This document shows, one piece after another, positions 49,801 to 55,732 of a DNA stretch of 64,000 bases (its first letter is position 1; each line of letters starts with the position of its first letter). The stretch is from Aplysia californica (taxonomy: Eukaryota > Mollusca > Gastropoda > Aplysiida > Aplysiidae), in contig NW_004797476.1 in the NCBI RefSeq assembly GCF_000002075.1, positions 540,539 through 604,538 on the forward strand. Reading direction: 5' to 3'. The notes beneath the pieces were generated by a model. That model did no database searches and was not told where the DNA came from. It saw only the letters and a list, made by a program, of their open reading frames with translations. A program made the position numbers and the translations under genes.

Positions 49801-50876
49801 GAGCTTATCTATGTGTGACCCTTTATGGAAGTGACCATATGTATGTCTGTCTTCTCTTGAGTGATGAGGGATTTTATTTGTTATGGGTGATTCTTTTATG
49901 CGAGTGACTTTGTTAATAAGTGATTCCAGATATGTATGTCTTGTCTCTTGAACGAGTGACTTTATTTATTTATGCGTGATTCATATGCGAGTTACTTCAT
50001 TAATAAGCGATTCCAGATTCTTTTCCCATCACTCAGCGGGTGATTGGAAGGTACCACTGGTCGGTCCTACTTCTTCACTTCCCCTCTGTTGTTTCGGTCT
50101 ATCTACTTTACTTTTTCCCAGCTCTAAATGACCATTGTTGTGTCGATGTACTTTTTCTTTACTCAAACAAGACAAATCAATACCATCCCTCAGCTACTTT
50201 CATTCCACAAATTCAGCGTAAGGGTAAAATACTGTGTCACAACGTGGAGGAATCAGGCGCTTGTCAATTTTTGAGTATGTGGAGTTATTGGTATCAACTT
50301 AAAGCCTGTTCATTTGTCTTGCTTTAATGAAAAAGTCATCCATTCATATTGAGTAAAATTTGAGATATTTGCTATCGAAGGAGGTGGGGGGCACTCAGTT
50401 TCAGAGGTAAAATTAGTGAGAAAATGGCTGCCAAAATGTGTTGGCTTCTAAGGCTTGAAAATCCTTGCAAATTTACTTTTTTGTGCCTTTGATCAACATT
50501 TTTTCAGTAATATCCACATGTAAATTGTGTTTTAAATGGACATAAAAGGTGTTGAGCCAAAAATAGAAAAAAATTTTAACTGCCCAATCGCCATGAAAAT
50601 GCTGATTTCTTTGATTTCATTATTTTGACGAGCGCCTGATTTCACCACGATGCCTCACAAATGTCTTTGAACATGGTGCACATTACTTACTCTTGTGTTG
50701 TGGTGCGTCCCCACAGGCGGCGCTCGCTGGGAGAGGTGTCCACCACCAGCAGCGTGAGCAACAACGCCACCAGCGGGGAGGCCCTGGACCACCTGCTCGA
50801 CCTGGCCAACGCCCAGTACAACAGCGTGGACGTGGATATTGACCCCACCCACGACGTGCCCAGCGAAGATTACTGA
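22215..50876 (+). CDS. CCM2: CCM2 (malcavernin), scaffold of the CCM complex
   Basis: Twelve coding exons: 22215-22265 (or its duplicate 30785-30835), 38473-38655, 40196-40279, 40555-40653, 41569-41656, 42129-42175, 43348-43483, 44842-44887, 47021-47123, 47774-47915, 48978-49107, 50717-50876. All phases join to 422 residues plus stop; human CCM2 has 444. Family role: a cytosolic adaptor linking KRIT1 (CCM1) and PDCD10 (CCM3) and binding MEKK3. Seen: PTB domain, about residues 60-215, with RTDVLRIIDKGK, AVLSLSVFNIKIS, DLLLRIPMHEIAAICYIKDD and AAEEICALVGQCFHLVYMEA, each close to the human protein; harmonin-homology domain, about 272-360 (ELLKDYMTKLTTKLNAEELRKF through MLPFIPVDNYQHFEEFL); Ser/Asn-rich, acidic C-terminus. 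A loop present in the human PTB domain is absent. Confidence is high for exons 2-12 and lower for exon 1. Confidence 0.94.
22364..22455 (+). repeat. (AGATCT)n tract, unit 1
   Basis: Tandem CTAGAT hexamers, imperfect. More such tracts in unit 1 at 23290-23420, 23845-23890, 23943-23982 and 24113-24173. Confidence 0.95.
22461..23281 (+). mobile_element. TIR element P (ATTGTACTTTACCGGACC ends), unit 1 plus copy
   Basis: 821 bp; left ATTGTACTTTACCGGACC, right GGTCCGGTAAAGTACAAT. Contains two G6/C6 palindromes (22711, 22811) and no transposase. About 200 bases downstream of the candidate CCM2 exon 1. Confidence 0.8.
23605..23692 (+). repeat. tRNA-like SINE head, unit 1
   Basis: TAGCTGATTTGACAGC (A box-like, about 23620) and GGTTCGATTCC (B box, 23674-23684) at tRNA spacing, followed by a T-run. 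Too decayed for a functional tRNA. Confidence 0.5.
24208..24300 (+). repeat. (AAT)n with TAGCATTTGTATAGCGCAT motif, unit 1
   Basis: AAT repeats followed by AGCATTTGTATAGCGCAT and the complementary ATGCGCTTTACA; a related copy lies at 49385-49470. Common unclassified invertebrate repeat. Confidence 0.65.
24603..26961 (-). mobile_element. TIR element P, inverted copy with nested insertion, unit 1
   Basis: Same element in reverse orientation: 24603-24633 and 26154-26961, interrupted by a 1,520-bp insertion. Together with 22461-23281 it forms long inverted arms. Confidence 0.8.
24634..26153 (+). mobile_element. hAT-like non-autonomous element nested in element P, unit 1
   Basis: Ends CAGTGCTTCCAC and GTGGAAGCACTG are perfect 12-base inverted repeats, flanked by GAACT on both sides (24629-24633 and 26154-26158). 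The intact sister copy of P confirms that GAACT was single before. CAGTG ends suggest hAT, but hAT normally duplicates 8 bases; 5 or 6 fits the hAT5/hAT6-type families. Interior: G14 run, no transposase. Confidence 0.7.
27000..28230 (+). other. Non-coding stretch of unit 1
   Basis: No gene recognised. A GC-rich part at 27590-27780 and two inverse CCAAT boxes (GATTGGTT, 28029 and 28052) look promoter-like, but nothing downstream reads as a coding exon. The open frame 28034-28351 runs into the GA tract and is not supported. Duplicate at about 35590-36820. Confidence 0.3.
28236..28412 (+). repeat. GA-rich purine tract, unit 1
   Basis: About 175 bases almost without pyrimidines on this strand. 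Length and sequence differ from unit 2. Confidence 0.95.
29143..29211 (+). repeat. (CA)n microsatellite at the left gap edge
   Basis: Runs into the N gap; assembly stops inside it. Confidence 0.98.
29212..29311. other. Assembly gap of exactly 100 N
   Basis: One hundred N, the conventional size for a gap of unknown length, between a (CA)n tract and the first base of unit 2. Confidence 0.99.
29770..30784 (+). promoter_or_regulatory. CCM2: CCM2 5' UTR and probable promoter region, unit 2
   Basis: Same elements as in unit 1, with the first two GCGGGATCTT boxes at 30358 and 30390 intact and the third changed to GCGGTATCTT (30442). CRE palindrome at 29630-29637. The upstream ORF is also present. 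Confidence 0.33.
30785..30835 (+). CDS. CCM2: CCM2 candidate first coding exon, duplicate in unit 2
   Basis: Identical to 22215-22265, including the GTAACC donor. It lies 7.6 kb before exon 2, closer than the unit 1 copy. If the flanking duplication is an assembly artefact, only one of the two exists on each chromosome. Confidence 0.6.
30940..31050 (+). repeat. (AGATCT)n tract, unit 2
   Basis: Same tract as 22364-22455 but longer, with an ATATAG insertion. More tracts at 31880-32015, 32430-32475, 32525-32570 and 32700-32760. Confidence 0.95.
31057..31872 (+). mobile_element. TIR element P, plus copy, unit 2
   Basis: Duplicate of 22461-23281; lacks one TCATAG repeat near 31126. Confidence 0.8.
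32194..32281 (+). repeat. tRNA-like SINE head, unit 2
   Basis: Duplicate of 23605-23692; B box at 32263-32273. Confidence 0.5.
32795..32887 (+). repeat. (AAT)n with TAGCATTTGTATAGCGCAT motif, unit 2
   Basis: Duplicate of 24208-24300. Confidence 0.65.
33190..35551 (-). mobile_element. TIR element P, inverted copy with nested insertion, unit 2
   Basis: Duplicate of 24603-26961, including the nested hAT-like element. Confidence 0.8.
33221..34740 (+). mobile_element. hAT-like nested element, unit 2
   Basis: Duplicate of 24634-26153, also 1,520 bp, with the same GAACT flanks. Confidence 0.7.
36822..36999 (+). repeat. GA-rich purine tract, unit 2
   Basis: Duplicate of 28236-28412 with several substitutions and a changed 3' part. 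Confidence 0.95.
37733..37887 (+). repeat. (CA)n microsatellite ending unit 2
   Basis: Long CA tract with a few AAGCACAC and CATACAC interruptions; the counterpart of 29143-29211 but read through. Confidence 0.98.
37888..38472. other. Unique sequence before CCM2 exon 2
   Basis: No exon or repeat recognised; a C-run at 38274-38285. Confidence 0.35.
38473..38655 (+). CDS. CCM2: CCM2 coding exon 2
   Basis: 183 bases, 61 codons, phase 0 at both ends. Acceptor AAAAATTCACAG, donor GTAATG. PFFSPKSRNDNHSS then LNNFELQPPEYLINSQ and LIEEHVEKAVR, matching the human stretch ending YIEKEVK just before the PTB domain. A TAG inside the early T-run could serve as an alternative acceptor but would break the phase with the proposed exon 1. 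Confidence 0.9.
38735..39050 (+). repeat. tRNA-derived SINE
   Basis: Head with TGGCCTAGAGGTTACGGTG (A box) and GGTTCGAATCC (B box, 38782-38792); pyrimidine-rich body to about 39050. The head is well preserved but is not a canonical tRNA gene (no clear acceptor stem). Confidence 0.7.
39051..39967. other. CCM2 intron 2, unassigned part
   Basis: A 136-codon frame (39200-39610) has no motif and low-complexity parts; not called. Nothing else seen. Confidence 0.35.
39968..40160 (-). repeat. Interspersed repeat S, minus-strand copy in a CCM2 intron
   Basis: Plus strand reads GGATGGTTGGCTGGC, TGTGCTTTGCTCC, TTATGACCTATCTGTGTTTC and AAGTGCTGTAAAA, the reverse complement of the other copies. Its right end lies just 35 bases before CCM2 exon 3. 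Confidence 0.6.
40196..40279 (+). CDS. CCM2: CCM2 coding exon 3 (PTB start)
   Basis: 84 bases, 28 codons, phase 0 at both ends. YAGEIDGVSP, then ITNRTDVLRIIDKGK, matches human YLGQLTSIPG and SSRTEILHFIDNAKR. Acceptor TTTTTTCTCAG, donor GTGAGT. Confidence 0.95.
40555..40653 (+). CDS. CCM2: CCM2 coding exon 4 (PTB)
   Basis: 99 bases, 33 codons, phase 0 at both ends. NNAVLSLSVFNIKISKY matches human HDAVLSLSAYNVKLAW. Acceptor TATTTCAG, donor GTGCGT. Confidence 0.96.
40873..41308 (+). mobile_element. MITE with TGTCA...GGCGCTCGTCAA ends, copy 2 (CCM2 intron 4)
   Basis: Left TGTCACGGCATAGTGGAATC, right GCGCCTGATTTCACCACGAT; interior as in copy 1. Confidence 0.75.
41569..41656 (+). CDS. CCM2: CCM2 coding exon 5 (PTB)
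   Basis: 88 bases ending in phase 1. DLLLRIPMHEIAAICYIKDD is almost the human [20 protein letters not shown]. Acceptor ATTATCCTCAG, donor GTATGG. Confidence 0.97.
42129..42175 (+). CDS. CCM2: CCM2 coding exon 6 (PTB)
   Basis: 47 bases. GTPESCKLAVLYCESK corresponds to human CCLVILAAESK. The human protein has about 30 extra residues before this strand that are absent here. Acceptor TTTCTCAG, donor GTGAGT. Confidence 0.95.
42530..42665 (-). repeat. tRNA-like SINE remnant
   Basis: Minus strand carries GGTTCAAAACC (B box-like) after TATGGCCCAATTCATCAAC. Weak. Confidence 0.35.
42900..43205 (+). repeat. Interspersed repeat T, CCM2 intron 6
   Basis: TTCTACTTCTTCACTCTCCC, TCTGTCTGTCTTG, TTTCCCAGCTTTGAATAACC and TATTATGTCTGTGTGCTTC. 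Related copies: 46850-46950, 50040-50180, 58985-59125 and, in part, 60645-60780; all in plus orientation. Confidence 0.6.
43348..43483 (+). CDS. CCM2: CCM2 coding exon 7 (PTB C-terminal helix)
   Basis: 136 bases. TAAEEICALVGQCFHLVYME, then ATVDLLERQI, matches human [20 protein letters not shown] and STIDFLDRAI. A Gly-rich linker follows (GGGGSTPTGT). Donor GTAGGC. Confidence 0.97.
44073..44568 (+). mobile_element. MITE with CTACATAACAAGATGG inverted ends, copy A
   Basis: 496 bp with terminal inverted repeats of about 24 bases (left CTACATAACAAGATGG, right its near complement CCATTTTGTTATACAG). No coding capacity. Family unknown. In CCM2 intron 7. Confidence 0.75.
44842..44887 (+). CDS. CCM2: CCM2 coding exon 8 (linker)
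   Basis: 46 bases encoding VSTIVNNTRQANKHS plus part of a codon; low-complexity linker without a recognised motif. Supported by phase on both sides, acceptor TCTCCCAACAG and donor GTGAGT. Could be an alternative exon; its length is not a multiple of three, so skipping would change the frame. Confidence 0.8.
45270..45430 (+). repeat. tRNA-like SINE remnant
   Basis: GTATTAGCTCATTTAATATC (A box-like) and GGTTCAGATCC (B box, 45329-45339) at tRNA spacing. In CCM2 intron 8. Confidence 0.5.
45815..45988 (+). pseudogene. 57-codon ORF, possible transposon-derived fragment
   Basis: MLAQRVVIENGGNLREIDAE, followed by CKNKRSWNEKEAAGVRLEKF and IRKLNKPLAV. K-x-x-W-x-x-x-E-x-x-x-V-x(3)-F resembles short domains seen in transposon-related proteins, but I cannot name it. 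It ends just before a MITE (45997) and lies in CCM2 intron 8; no RNA support. Confidence 0.25.
45997..46254 (+). mobile_element. MITE with CGGCACTCCTGTACAATTGC ends
   Basis: 258 bp; the left end CGGCACTCCTGTACAATTGC is complemented at the right (GCAATTGTACAGGAGTGCCG). Contains an (AGATCT)-rich core. No coding frame. Confidence 0.75.
46255..46849. other. CCM2 intron 8, unassigned part
   Basis: T-rich; no exon, TIR or tRNA-like signal found. Confidence 0.35.
46850..46950 (+). repeat. Interspersed repeat T, partial
   Basis: GTCTGCCTGTCTTTCTC, GACCGTTATTATGTCAATGG and TTCTCTTTACTCAAACAAA. Confidence 0.5.
47021..47123 (+). CDS. CCM2: CCM2 coding exon 9 (linker to HHD)
   Basis: 103 bases. ETESRFSRVPSDSGSNRNSD, then DELLKDYMTK; the last part matches human ATELLQDYMLTL at the start of the harmonin-homology domain. 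Acceptor TTTTTGGCAG, donor GTAAGA. Confidence 0.94.
47340..47650 (+). repeat. Diverged local repeat before CCM2 exon 10
   Basis: Three imperfect units share GTGTATGTTTGAAAGC or similar, AATAATT and TATGCACAATTTTA; then a 75-base partial duplication (TTCAGTTTTTTCTCTGTCCA and TTCAGATTTTTCTCTGTCCA) directly before the exon 10 acceptor. Confidence 0.5.
47774..47915 (+). CDS. CCM2: CCM2 coding exon 10 (harmonin-homology domain)
   Basis: 142 bases. LTTKLNAEELRKFAQHLQED, then FDEFCDKVLVLLGPDRKQLL, corresponding to human [20 protein letters not shown] and [20 protein letters not shown]. Acceptor CTGCTTCAG, donor GTACTT. Confidence 0.96.
47935..48270 (+). repeat. Interspersed repeat R with internal direct duplication
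   Basis: AATCAAGAGAGAAGCCCC, then CACATCCACAAGTGGAAGT, recurs about 220 bases later (CCAAGAGAGAAGTCCAC; CACCTCCACAAGTGGGAGTG). The middle part (TTCCATCCCAGCTTGC to TTAAAATCAGGGTGCATGA) is found again around the Tigger-like element at 63 kb. Confidence 0.65.
48978..49107 (+). CDS. CCM2: CCM2 coding exon 11 (end of HHD)
   Basis: 130 bases. EMLPFIPVDNYQHFEEFLRR matches human [20 protein letters not shown]. A Ser-rich stretch follows. Acceptor AATTTCAG, donor GTGAGT. Confidence 0.96.
49325..50000 (+). repeat. Diverged minisatellite in CCM2 intron 11
   Basis: Many imperfect units built on TTTATTTATGTGTGACTC and GCGAGTGAC; interrupted by the (AAT)n repeat at 49385. Units vary too much to count. 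Confidence 0.5.
49385..49470 (+). repeat. (AAT)n with TAGCATTTATACTGCGCAT motif, CCM2 intron 11
   Basis: TAATAATAATAATAA, then AGCATTTATACTGCGCAT and later AATGCGCATTACAATG; diverged relative of the copies in units 1 and 2. Confidence 0.6.
50040..50180 (+). repeat. Interspersed repeat T
   Basis: GGTCCTACTTCTTCACTTCC, TTTTTCCCAGCTCTAAATGA and CCATTGTTGTGTCGATGTAC. Confidence 0.6.
50235..50659 (+). mobile_element. MITE with TGTCA...GGCGCTCGTCAA ends, copy 3 (CCM2 intron 11)
   Basis: Left TGTCACAACGTGGAGGAATC, right GACGAGCGCCTGATTTCACC. Ends 58 bases before exon 12. Confidence 0.75.
50717..50876 (+). CDS. CCM2: CCM2 coding exon 12 and stop
   Basis: 160 bases to TGA. RRSLGEVSTTSSVSNNATSG matches the human RRALSTTSSSTTNGN region, then an acidic tail ending VPSEDY. 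The exon is GC-rich (NNC codon bias), unlike its AT-rich surroundings, which marks it as real coding sequence. Confidence 0.95.
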
Positions 50877-51378
50877 GTGATTCTGATTTATGTGTTTTAT
50901 TTTATACCCTACCACCAGTGTTTTACGTGGCAGGAGTTGTGAATATAGTCACCACGGTCATGGCCTTACTGACAAAGTCTTTTTTTTTTTTTTACTTGTG
51001 AGAAAACTTAAGGAAGACGGTGCTTACGAAAGTCAACCTTTTGACTTGAGCAGAAGTGAAAGTATCTTGTGTAACTGGACTTTGAGGACTGAAGACAAGA
51101 CCGTGCTGTACTGAGGATATGGAGTAAGGCACAGGCATTTTTGCCAAACCAGTGACTGGAAGTCTGGGGAAAAAAATGACCTGGGCAGTTGTGTAATAAC
51201 CTTGACAAAACGTTACCTTAGGATTACAAAGTTCTGTCTGCTCAGTGAATAGTTTTGAGAAATTTGACATAAAATACTTTGAATTTTACAACATGTGAAC
51301 TTTTTCAAATGCAATTCTTTGAATATCTTGATAACTCTGAATAGTCATACGATTTTGATGGAATAGGTAGAACATTTG

Positions 51379-51760
51379 TGTCACGACACAGTGGAATCCG
51401 GCTCTCCTCAATTTTTGGGCATGTGACGTTATTGGTAACTTACTGTCAATGAAAAAAAGTACTCATCTATCTTGAATAGAAGTCGAGATGCTTGCGATTT
51501 AAAAAGGTGGGGTCGCCTGGTTTCAGTCGTAAAATTACTGAGAAAATGGCCGCCAAAGTTTTGGTAGTTTCAAATTACCTATTTGTGGCTTTAATCAACG
51601 TTTTTCAGTAAAATTCACATGAAAATATGTTTTTATATGGACATGTAAGGTGTTGAGTCAAAAAACAAAAAACTGATAAAAATTGCCAGCCTGGCAGAAA
51701 AATTCCTGTTTCTTCGATTTCGTTTTTTGACGAGCGCCTAACTTCCCCTCGATGCCTCGT
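51379..51760 (+). mobile_element. MITE with TGTCA...GGCGCTCGTCAA ends, copy 4 (after CCM2 stop)
   Basis: Left TGTCACGACACAGTGGAATC, right GACGAGCGCCTAACTTCCCC. Same orientation as the other three. Confidence 0.72.
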
Positions 51761-52339
51761 ATTTGGTTTTGGATCTCGAGGTCTAAATAACTTAATACAG
51801 TAAAAAATGGCAGAAAAAACTTTGTAACTCTTAGGGATGCACCACTGCTCTGTGCCGAGTTTCGGGTTGGAGGCCAGATGATGTGGCCTTGTTGGGAGTA
51901 GAGAGGTTTAATTAGCTCACTGCAACGTCTTTTGCCATGGAGGAATTAGCTCACTGCATCATCTTTTGCTGTGGTTTCCCCTTGGGAGTGAGTTATGGTT
52001 TCCGTAAATATTGATGGTGGAATAGTGGAAGAACATTTTAGAAATGACTTGAATCTTTGTCAATTTGTGTCTTGTGCTATTCCTAAACAGCTCGCAGTTA
52101 TTGCTAGAGTTAAAGATAGAAGTCTAATGTGAAGTTGCCATATGATTTTGGTTTCATTATAATAGTAAATGTTTCCATGGTGATGTGCCTAATTAAACAT
52201 TTACTTCCTCTGTATCATGATTTTAGGTGTAGGTTATTTTCAGGATATTAGATGCAGAATAAGGTCCTAAAGATTTGTATGATTTGTTCTACTGTACAGT
52301 GTTTTCCTTTTAAGGCCATACACGGGTTTTGTTTAATTT

Positions 52340-52402
52340 GTTTTAGTTTTAGTAAAGTTTTTATGGCGCTGGCAACTGCATAAGGTCATATGAGCGCCAA
52401 TC
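52340..52402 (+). repeat. Interspersed repeat S, left-end fragment
   Basis: TTTTTATGGCGCTGGCAACT, then GCATAAGGTCATATGAGCGCC; the hairpin of the left end only. Confidence 0.55.
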
Positions 52403-52817
52403 ACTCGGACTGTTGGGATCTGGTTTAGGTCTAGACAATGTTTTTGGGGTTTTAGAAACTTCCCTTGAAAATTGTGTGCTAAATCGGATGGAAGTAGTCC
52501 CAAAGTCGTATTTCAAAGAGATTGCTCCATAAAGTCTGAAACATTGTGAGCCAATACAATGCTTTAAAGCAATTTTAAGACGTTTTTGCTCCTTTCCTCA
52601 AAATGTTAATTTTTTGGCTTTAAAAGCTAAAAACTCAAAAACTGTTCAAGATAAAGACATGAAATTTGGAGGGATAGTGCACCATGCAATTCCAAATAAA
52701 ATGACGCTAGCTTTTTGTAATTTATTTTTTAAAATACATTTTTAATGATTTTTTTGCTTTGCTATTTTGACTATTTTTGTCATTCGCGAATATGCATGTC
52801 TTCTAAAAGTTATAAAA

Positions 52818-52962
52818 TTATTATTATTTACAATTTCAAGAAAAGCAAGCGATAAGATTATTATTTACAATTTCAAGAAAAGCAAGCGATAAGATTATTA
52901 TTTACAATTTCAAGAAAAGCAAGCGATAAGATTATTATTTACAATTTCAAGAAAAGCAAGCG
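52818..52962 (+). repeat. Perfect tandem repeat, 37-base unit, 3.9 copies
   Basis: Unit starts TTATTATTTACAATTTCAAG and continues AAAAGCAAGCGATAAGA. Copies look identical, so the expansion is recent or an assembly effect. Confidence 0.95.
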
Positions 52963-55548
52963 TCTTTTTCTTAAGGTTTGGATGCAGATTACAAATATAT
53001 GATTAGTTCACAGATAGCATGGATGGTTTATGAGTTTTTAACTTTGAAAATGGTCCTTCAGATAGCCCGATTTGACTCTAAATTGCCATTTCCGTGATTA
53101 TGTAACTGGTAATGATTCCCAAAACTGATTATTTTTTTATCCTTGAAAGGAATACTTTGAGAAAATGAGAAAAAAGAAGTAAAAATCACATAATTGTAGA
53201 TTTTGGTGCTAAGAAGTAGAGTGTGGCCTAAATACAATTCTCTTGGATGTTCTGGAAAACTTGTGACAATTCCAATTATTTGAGAGCCATGGGTGAAATC
53301 GTATCTGGATGGAAAGCCATTTGATGCTCACAGCTCAATCCGCTTATTTGGACGCTCAAGTTTGAACAGGAGACAGCACTTTTTTTCACGAGTTTCAAAA
53401 ACATTCTGCAAAATTACTTCAGTTACTTCGAAAAAAAATAAAGCTTCCAACTTGCACCACCTCTCTAACATATTTGTCCAAGGACCTGGGTTTGCCGTTG
53501 TCATTGCTACGTTGTTTTGGTTTGGGTTCTTTTTTTAGATAGGGGGGAAGTTATGGATGGAGAAATAATGAAAGAACCAAAGACTGTGAATACAAAGAAA
53601 GTAACTTTTGCTTGCAAGTTTGCTTTGTACTAGCCTGGTACTATAATGCTGGTCATTGCTGTTTTTGACTTACCATGTCGCCATACTCACCTAAGTCACT
53701 GACTGTTAATGTTGAAGATTTCACAGGATGTCTTAGACTTTCTGTGGCCTCTCGCACAAAGTACCTCTTTCTCAGTAGGTATTTGAATCCTTCATATTTT
53801 GTATTCCAATGCCTGGATGTACTCAGAGATAATGGAAAATAACGTTAACTTACTTTTGTGGGCTCTGTGGTAAATACCAAAATCTCTTAGATGGTTTGTA
53901 CCGGAGACAGCTGATATATGGAGATCGGGCAGAATTTATGTTAGTGTTACCAATGATAAACGACTTGATTAATTTGGCAAAATATGTTACTTTCATGCAG
54001 TTGCACTGTTTATCGTTACGACCGTTTGTTAATGCCTGTTGAGCAGTCAAACGAAACTAATCGGGCAAGTCATCATTAGTCTTATGATTCATTGTTTACT
54101 TGTGCTCATTAAAGTTGTCAGTACGATTGTCATGTGTTCATGTTATTGAAAAATCTCTGGTGAGGTGCTTGAAAGATTGGAACAATTTTACCTCTGGTGT
54201 TTGTTCGTTAGTTTCTTGCAAATGTATTGGCATCAAGATTTTATTTGATTATGCCCTCTCTTAAATGACGGATGCTGTGTTACATTTCTTATGGGTTTTT
54301 TTGGTGCTCTAATTTGTTTTGTGTACTGCTTTCTGTTTCTGGAAAAAGAATGTGATAAATTTGCTGTGCCTTTTTATTACCTATGGCCAAGTTCATTCTT
54401 GTTTTACTGTAAATTCCTGCACAAAATCAGCCTCTATGAAGTGTGGTCAGTTGCAAATTTGACAAATGATTTCTAATTTGTAATTTTGACAAAAATTTCA
54501 AATTTTGCATGGCAAATGGGATGGTTTCCATGTCTACTCACATCACACTATTTTTAAACATTTCAAGCCTTTTCCTGGTGTAGGTGTTTATGCTATTCTT
54601 ATCAAAGAAATAACTCAGCTTTCATTGAAATGACTCAAAAATAGTGCATGACTGCTGAAGAGTCCTTTGAAATCATTTTATTCTTTAATGGTGTGCTTTT
54701 TGTGAGAAAAGGTAAAGGTTCTTCAGCATGTCAGTACGTCCTGAAATGGAAGCTTATTACGACATAGGATGAATGCTGGTTAGTTGTTGGAGTCTGGGCC
54801 CCTGGGCACCATTTAGTTGTGACTGTCTATGTGTCATGAATGCCTCAGAGGTGTTATGCAGACGTCTGTGAGTTCATTGTTTTTATGTCTTGGTTATGGT
54901 TTCAATGAGCATCCTTATGTTGTACATTTTTTTCATGTTCATTATGATGTCTTAGAAAATTAGATGTGGACATAGATGGCGTGTTACTTAAAGCACATTT
55001 TCTTTGGTACTTTGTAATAATGGAAGAGAGTATTTTATTTTAGTTTTCAAGAAAATTTCCTTTTTTTCCCACAAAGTTAGTAATATATATTGTGTAGTCG
55101 AATGAGATTTTTTTCTTATTTTAATCTTTCGTTTTGTTTTGTTTTCTTTTAACTGATGATAACAATACAATCGAATGTTACAGTGAGAGTAATGTTTTGT
55201 TACGTCATCTGAAAAAAAAATTTCAAATTTCATGAACTATTCGTCATCATAAAACTTACACCCTGCTGCATGCCTCAGTGAAGTCATTTAGACTGGAGTT
55301 ATGCCAGTGTACTTTGTGCCATGTTCCACATGCTTGACGGAGAAATTTTTCTGTGGATTTTTTCATTTCATGTCATGCAGAGAGAGCTCATTATAATAAA
55401 TCGAATTTCAGAATTTTAATTAAGTGAAATTGCTCTTCATGAAGTGGGTCAGGAGGGTTTGGTGAATCACTTTCGACTCAAAACTTGTGTTAAAGACGTA
55501 TAACTTGTATTACATGTAATAATAGAATTAGTCGGCTTTGGTTCCCAA

Positions 55549-55732
55549 ATACAGTATAACACAGATAGCTCAAATTTATCAGGACCAGCCTCAGTAGTTT
55601 GAGGGATTCGTAGTTCGAGGGATATCTTACAAAGATAAAGAAGAAAGAAAAAAACCTGAACTGCAGGCACAGTTCAACGGATGCGTGATTTCGAGTCTTC
55701 TGTGTTTGACCTATCAGTGTTATACTACTGTA
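55549..55732 (+). mobile_element. Short TIR element, ACAGTATAACACTGATAG type, copy 2
   Basis: Left TACAGTATAACACAGATAG, right CCTATCAGTGTTATACTACT; interior matches copy 1 (TCAGGACCAGCCTCAGTAGT; GAGGGATATCTTACAAAG). Confidence 0.6.
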
